A stretch of DNA of 64,000 nucleotides from Plantibacter elymi (nom. nud.) (GTDB lineage: Bacteria > Actinomycetota > Actinomycetes > Actinomycetales > Microbacteriaceae): the NCBI RefSeq assembly GCF_900177795.1, contig NZ_FXWJ01000004.1:186001-250000 (forward strand). Direction: 5' to 3'. The translations under genes were made by a program, and so were the position numbers. Below the pieces are notes generated by a model. It was given only the letters and a program-made list of their open reading frames with translations, searched no databases and had not been told where the DNA came from. Below, piece after piece: positions 62,652-64,000 of the stretch. Numbering within the stretch: the stretch's first letter is position 1; each line of letters begins with the position of its first letter.

Positions 62652-63473
62652 CTAGCCTCGCGGCATCGTCTCTTCAAGATACCCGAGACCACCCGCGTCA
62701 TCGTAGCCGGGGCCGCTGGACATCAGCGAGGTCGACACGACGTCGACGACGAGCGCGGTGACGTTGTCCCGTCCGCCGGCGGCCAGCGCGAGCTCCACGA
62801 GGCGGTCGGCGGCTCCCTCGAAGCCCTGCGACAGCACCTCGGCGATCCGCTCGTCGGACAGTTCGCCCGTGAGGCCGTCGGAGCAGAGGAGGAACCGCTG
62901 CCGCCCGGCGACGGGGAGGAGCCAGACGTCCGGGTCGATGCCTGACTCGACGCCGATCGCCTTCGTCACGATGTTGCGATCGGGGTGTTCGCGCGCCTCC
63001 GCCTCCGTGATGGAACCGGCATCGACGAGTTCCTGCACGGCCGAATGGTCGACGGTGATCCGACGGAGTGCGCCGTCGGTCCAGGTGTAGACGCGGGAGT
63101 CCCCCACGTTGAACACCATCCAGTGGAGGTCGGTCTGCGGCGACAGCGCCACGAGCGCGAGGCCCGCGACGGTCGTGCCGATGACCCCGTTCGGCGTGGG
63201 GATGCTTCGGATGACCGCGTTGGCGGCGACGATCGTGGTCACGACCGCTTCGGTCGTCGTCGGCATGCCGATCGGGATGCCGCGTTCGAGCGCCGCCGCG
63301 ACCTCACGGCTCGCGACCTCGCCGCGTTCGTGCCCGCCCATGCCGTCGGCGACCACGAAGGCGGGCGGGCCGGCGTAGAACGCGTCCTCGTTCAGGCGTC
63401 GGACCAGCCCGGTGTCGGTCCGGCCCTCGCTGCGCAGGGTGTGCGTGGACCGCGCGGTCTCGATCGTCGTCAT
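62652..63473 (-). CDS. PP2C-family Ser/Thr phosphatase (PstP-like)
   Basis: 273 residues, soluble. Metal-binding motifs are intact: RRLNEDAF, VVADGMGGHERGEVAS, FNVGDSRVY, LLCSDGLTG and GGRDNVTALVVD. In contrast to PstP of mycobacteria it has no membrane segment. It should reverse phosphorylation by the adjacent kinase. ATG 63473 overlaps the stop of the preceding lipoprotein gene (ATGA) and the FHA gene starts 10 bases after its stop, so the phosphatase, FHA and kinase genes are co-transcribed. Confidence 0.95.
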   Translation of the reverse strand: MTTIETARSTHTLRSEGRTDTGLVRRLNEDAFYAGPPAFVVADGMGGHERGEVASREVAAALERGIPIGMPTTTEAVVTTIVAANAVIRSIPTPNGVIGTTVAGLALVALSPQTDLHWMVFNVGDSRVYTWTDGALRRITVDHSAVQELVDAGSITEAEAREHPDRNIVTKAIGVESGIDPDVWLLPVAGRQRFLLCSDGLTGELSDERIAEVLSQGFEGAADRLVELALAAGGRDNVTALVVDVVSTSLMSSGPGYDDAGGLGYLEETMPRG

Positions 63474-64000
63474 CCCGTGCCTCCGAACGTCGCGGGCAGT
63501 TCGGGGACTGCTCCCGGCCAGCTACCGTAGCGCGACTCGAGGTCGGCGAGCTTCAGCGAGACCGACTGTCCCGAGTACGGCATGGCCGAGACACCGATCT
63601 GTGCGAGAGCCGCTGTGATGGCGGCCTGGTCACGACCCGCGCCGGTGACGCCCAACGTCACGTAACGTTCCGGTGACTCCTCACCCTGCGACCAAACCTG
63701 TCCGAGAACGAAGTCGAGGAGGGCCGCGTCTCGTGTCTCGCCATCTCCCGCCGCGATCTCCGCGGCGAACGCCTCGTCGAGTTCCACGTTGACCGAGAGG
63801 TACGCCCTGGATCCGTCGTTCGCTCGCGCGATGCGAGCAGTCACACCGTCGATGGCTTGGATCGCCTCCACCGACTCGTCTACGGACCGGACCGGACCGG
63901 ACGGGGACGGATCGCCGGCCGGTGGGCGCTGAGCACTCGGCATGAACGTGCACCCGGCGAGGAGTCCGCTCAGCAGCATCGATGCGATGAGCGATGCCAT
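63470..64000 (-). CDS. Small lipoprotein (possibly 5' partial)
   Basis: 176 residues if the ATG at the very last base is the start; the short n-region without basic residues suggests that the true start may lie beyond the window. A hydrophobic stretch ends in a lipobox, LLAGC, with Cys17. The mature domain (VDESVEAIQAIDGVTARIAR, then SAMPYSGQSVSLKLADLE) shows two alpha/beta halves, with no enzyme motif. First visible gene of the coupled lipoprotein-PP2C-FHA-kinase chain. Family not recognised; a surface sensor or partner for the cluster is inferred from linkage. Confidence 0.7.
   Translation of the reverse strand: MASLIASMLLSGLLAGCTFMPSAQRPPAGDPSPSGPVRSVDESVEAIQAIDGVTARIARANDGSRAYLSVNVELDEAFAAEIAAGDGETRDAALLDFVLGQVWSQGEESPERYVTLGVTGAGRDQAAITAALAQIGVSAMPYSGQSVSLKLADLESRYGSWPGAVPELPATFGGTG

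Overview
The window is a 64-kb, high-GC (roughly two-thirds G+C) chromosomal segment of an actinobacterium, most likely a member of the Microbacteriaceae (order Micrococcales). The evidence is the str/S10/spc/alpha ribosomal super-locus with actinobacterial protein variants, many GTG/TTG starts, HrcA/CIRCE control of groES, and PknB-type Ser/Thr kinase, FHA and PP2C signalling genes. I see no tRNA, rRNA, CRISPR array, insertion sequence or prophage. Nearly all of the DNA is protein-coding and most genes lie on the minus strand.

Layout. Bases 1-3578 (+): a branched-chain amino acid ABC transporter, livH (5' cut by the window edge), livM, livG, livF, all translationally coupled. The matching substrate-binding lipoprotein (5344-6621, -) converges on it. 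Between them sits an orphan AbiEi-type/DUF559-like gene (4058-5002), flanked on both sides by related GC-rich palindromic repeat cassettes. Bases 6809-9603: rarD-like permease, solo groES under two CIRCE operators, and a divergent THUMP-like methyltransferase. Bases 9642-22321 (-): DUF4190 membrane protein, tsaD, rimI, tsaB, tsaE, alr, acpS, glmS, coaA, glmM, rpsI, rplM, truA and a tandem-GNAT gene. Bases 22416-39210 (-): rplQ, rpoA, rpsK, rpsM, rpmJ, infA, a PabC/IlvE-fold gene, map, adk, secY, then the spc and S10 ribosomal proteins back to rpsJ. rpsN and rpsD are absent from their usual slots, and a strong stem-loop occupies each slot. A DUF4012 gene (39680-41500) separates this block from tuf, fusA, rpsG, rpsL (41670-46048).

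Bases 46397-64000 (-) hold the most unusual part. In transcription order: a lipoprotein, a PP2C phosphatase, an FHA protein, a transmembrane Ser/Thr kinase with an extracellular FnIII-like domain, an FHA-like/helix-turn-helix fusion, a 1748-residue membrane-anchored Ig-like/FnIII repeat protein, a MoxR AAA+ ATPase, a DUF58 protein, a transglutaminase-like membrane protein in which all three catalytic positions look replaced, a small helical protein, and a Gln-rich single-pass membrane protein. I read this as a phospho-signalling module wired to a MoxR/DUF58-dependent cell-surface assembly. The components are known families; the combined function is inference.

Regulation visible in the sequence includes near-identical promoters (TTGACC-N17-TAGTCT and TTGACC-N17-TAGACT) for the str operon and rplM-rpsI, a promoter ahead of infA, tandem CIRCE sites at groES, a probable leaderless glmS, a structured leader ahead of rpsL, a candidate three-way-junction RNA ahead of rpsM, and perfect stem-loops in several operon gaps.
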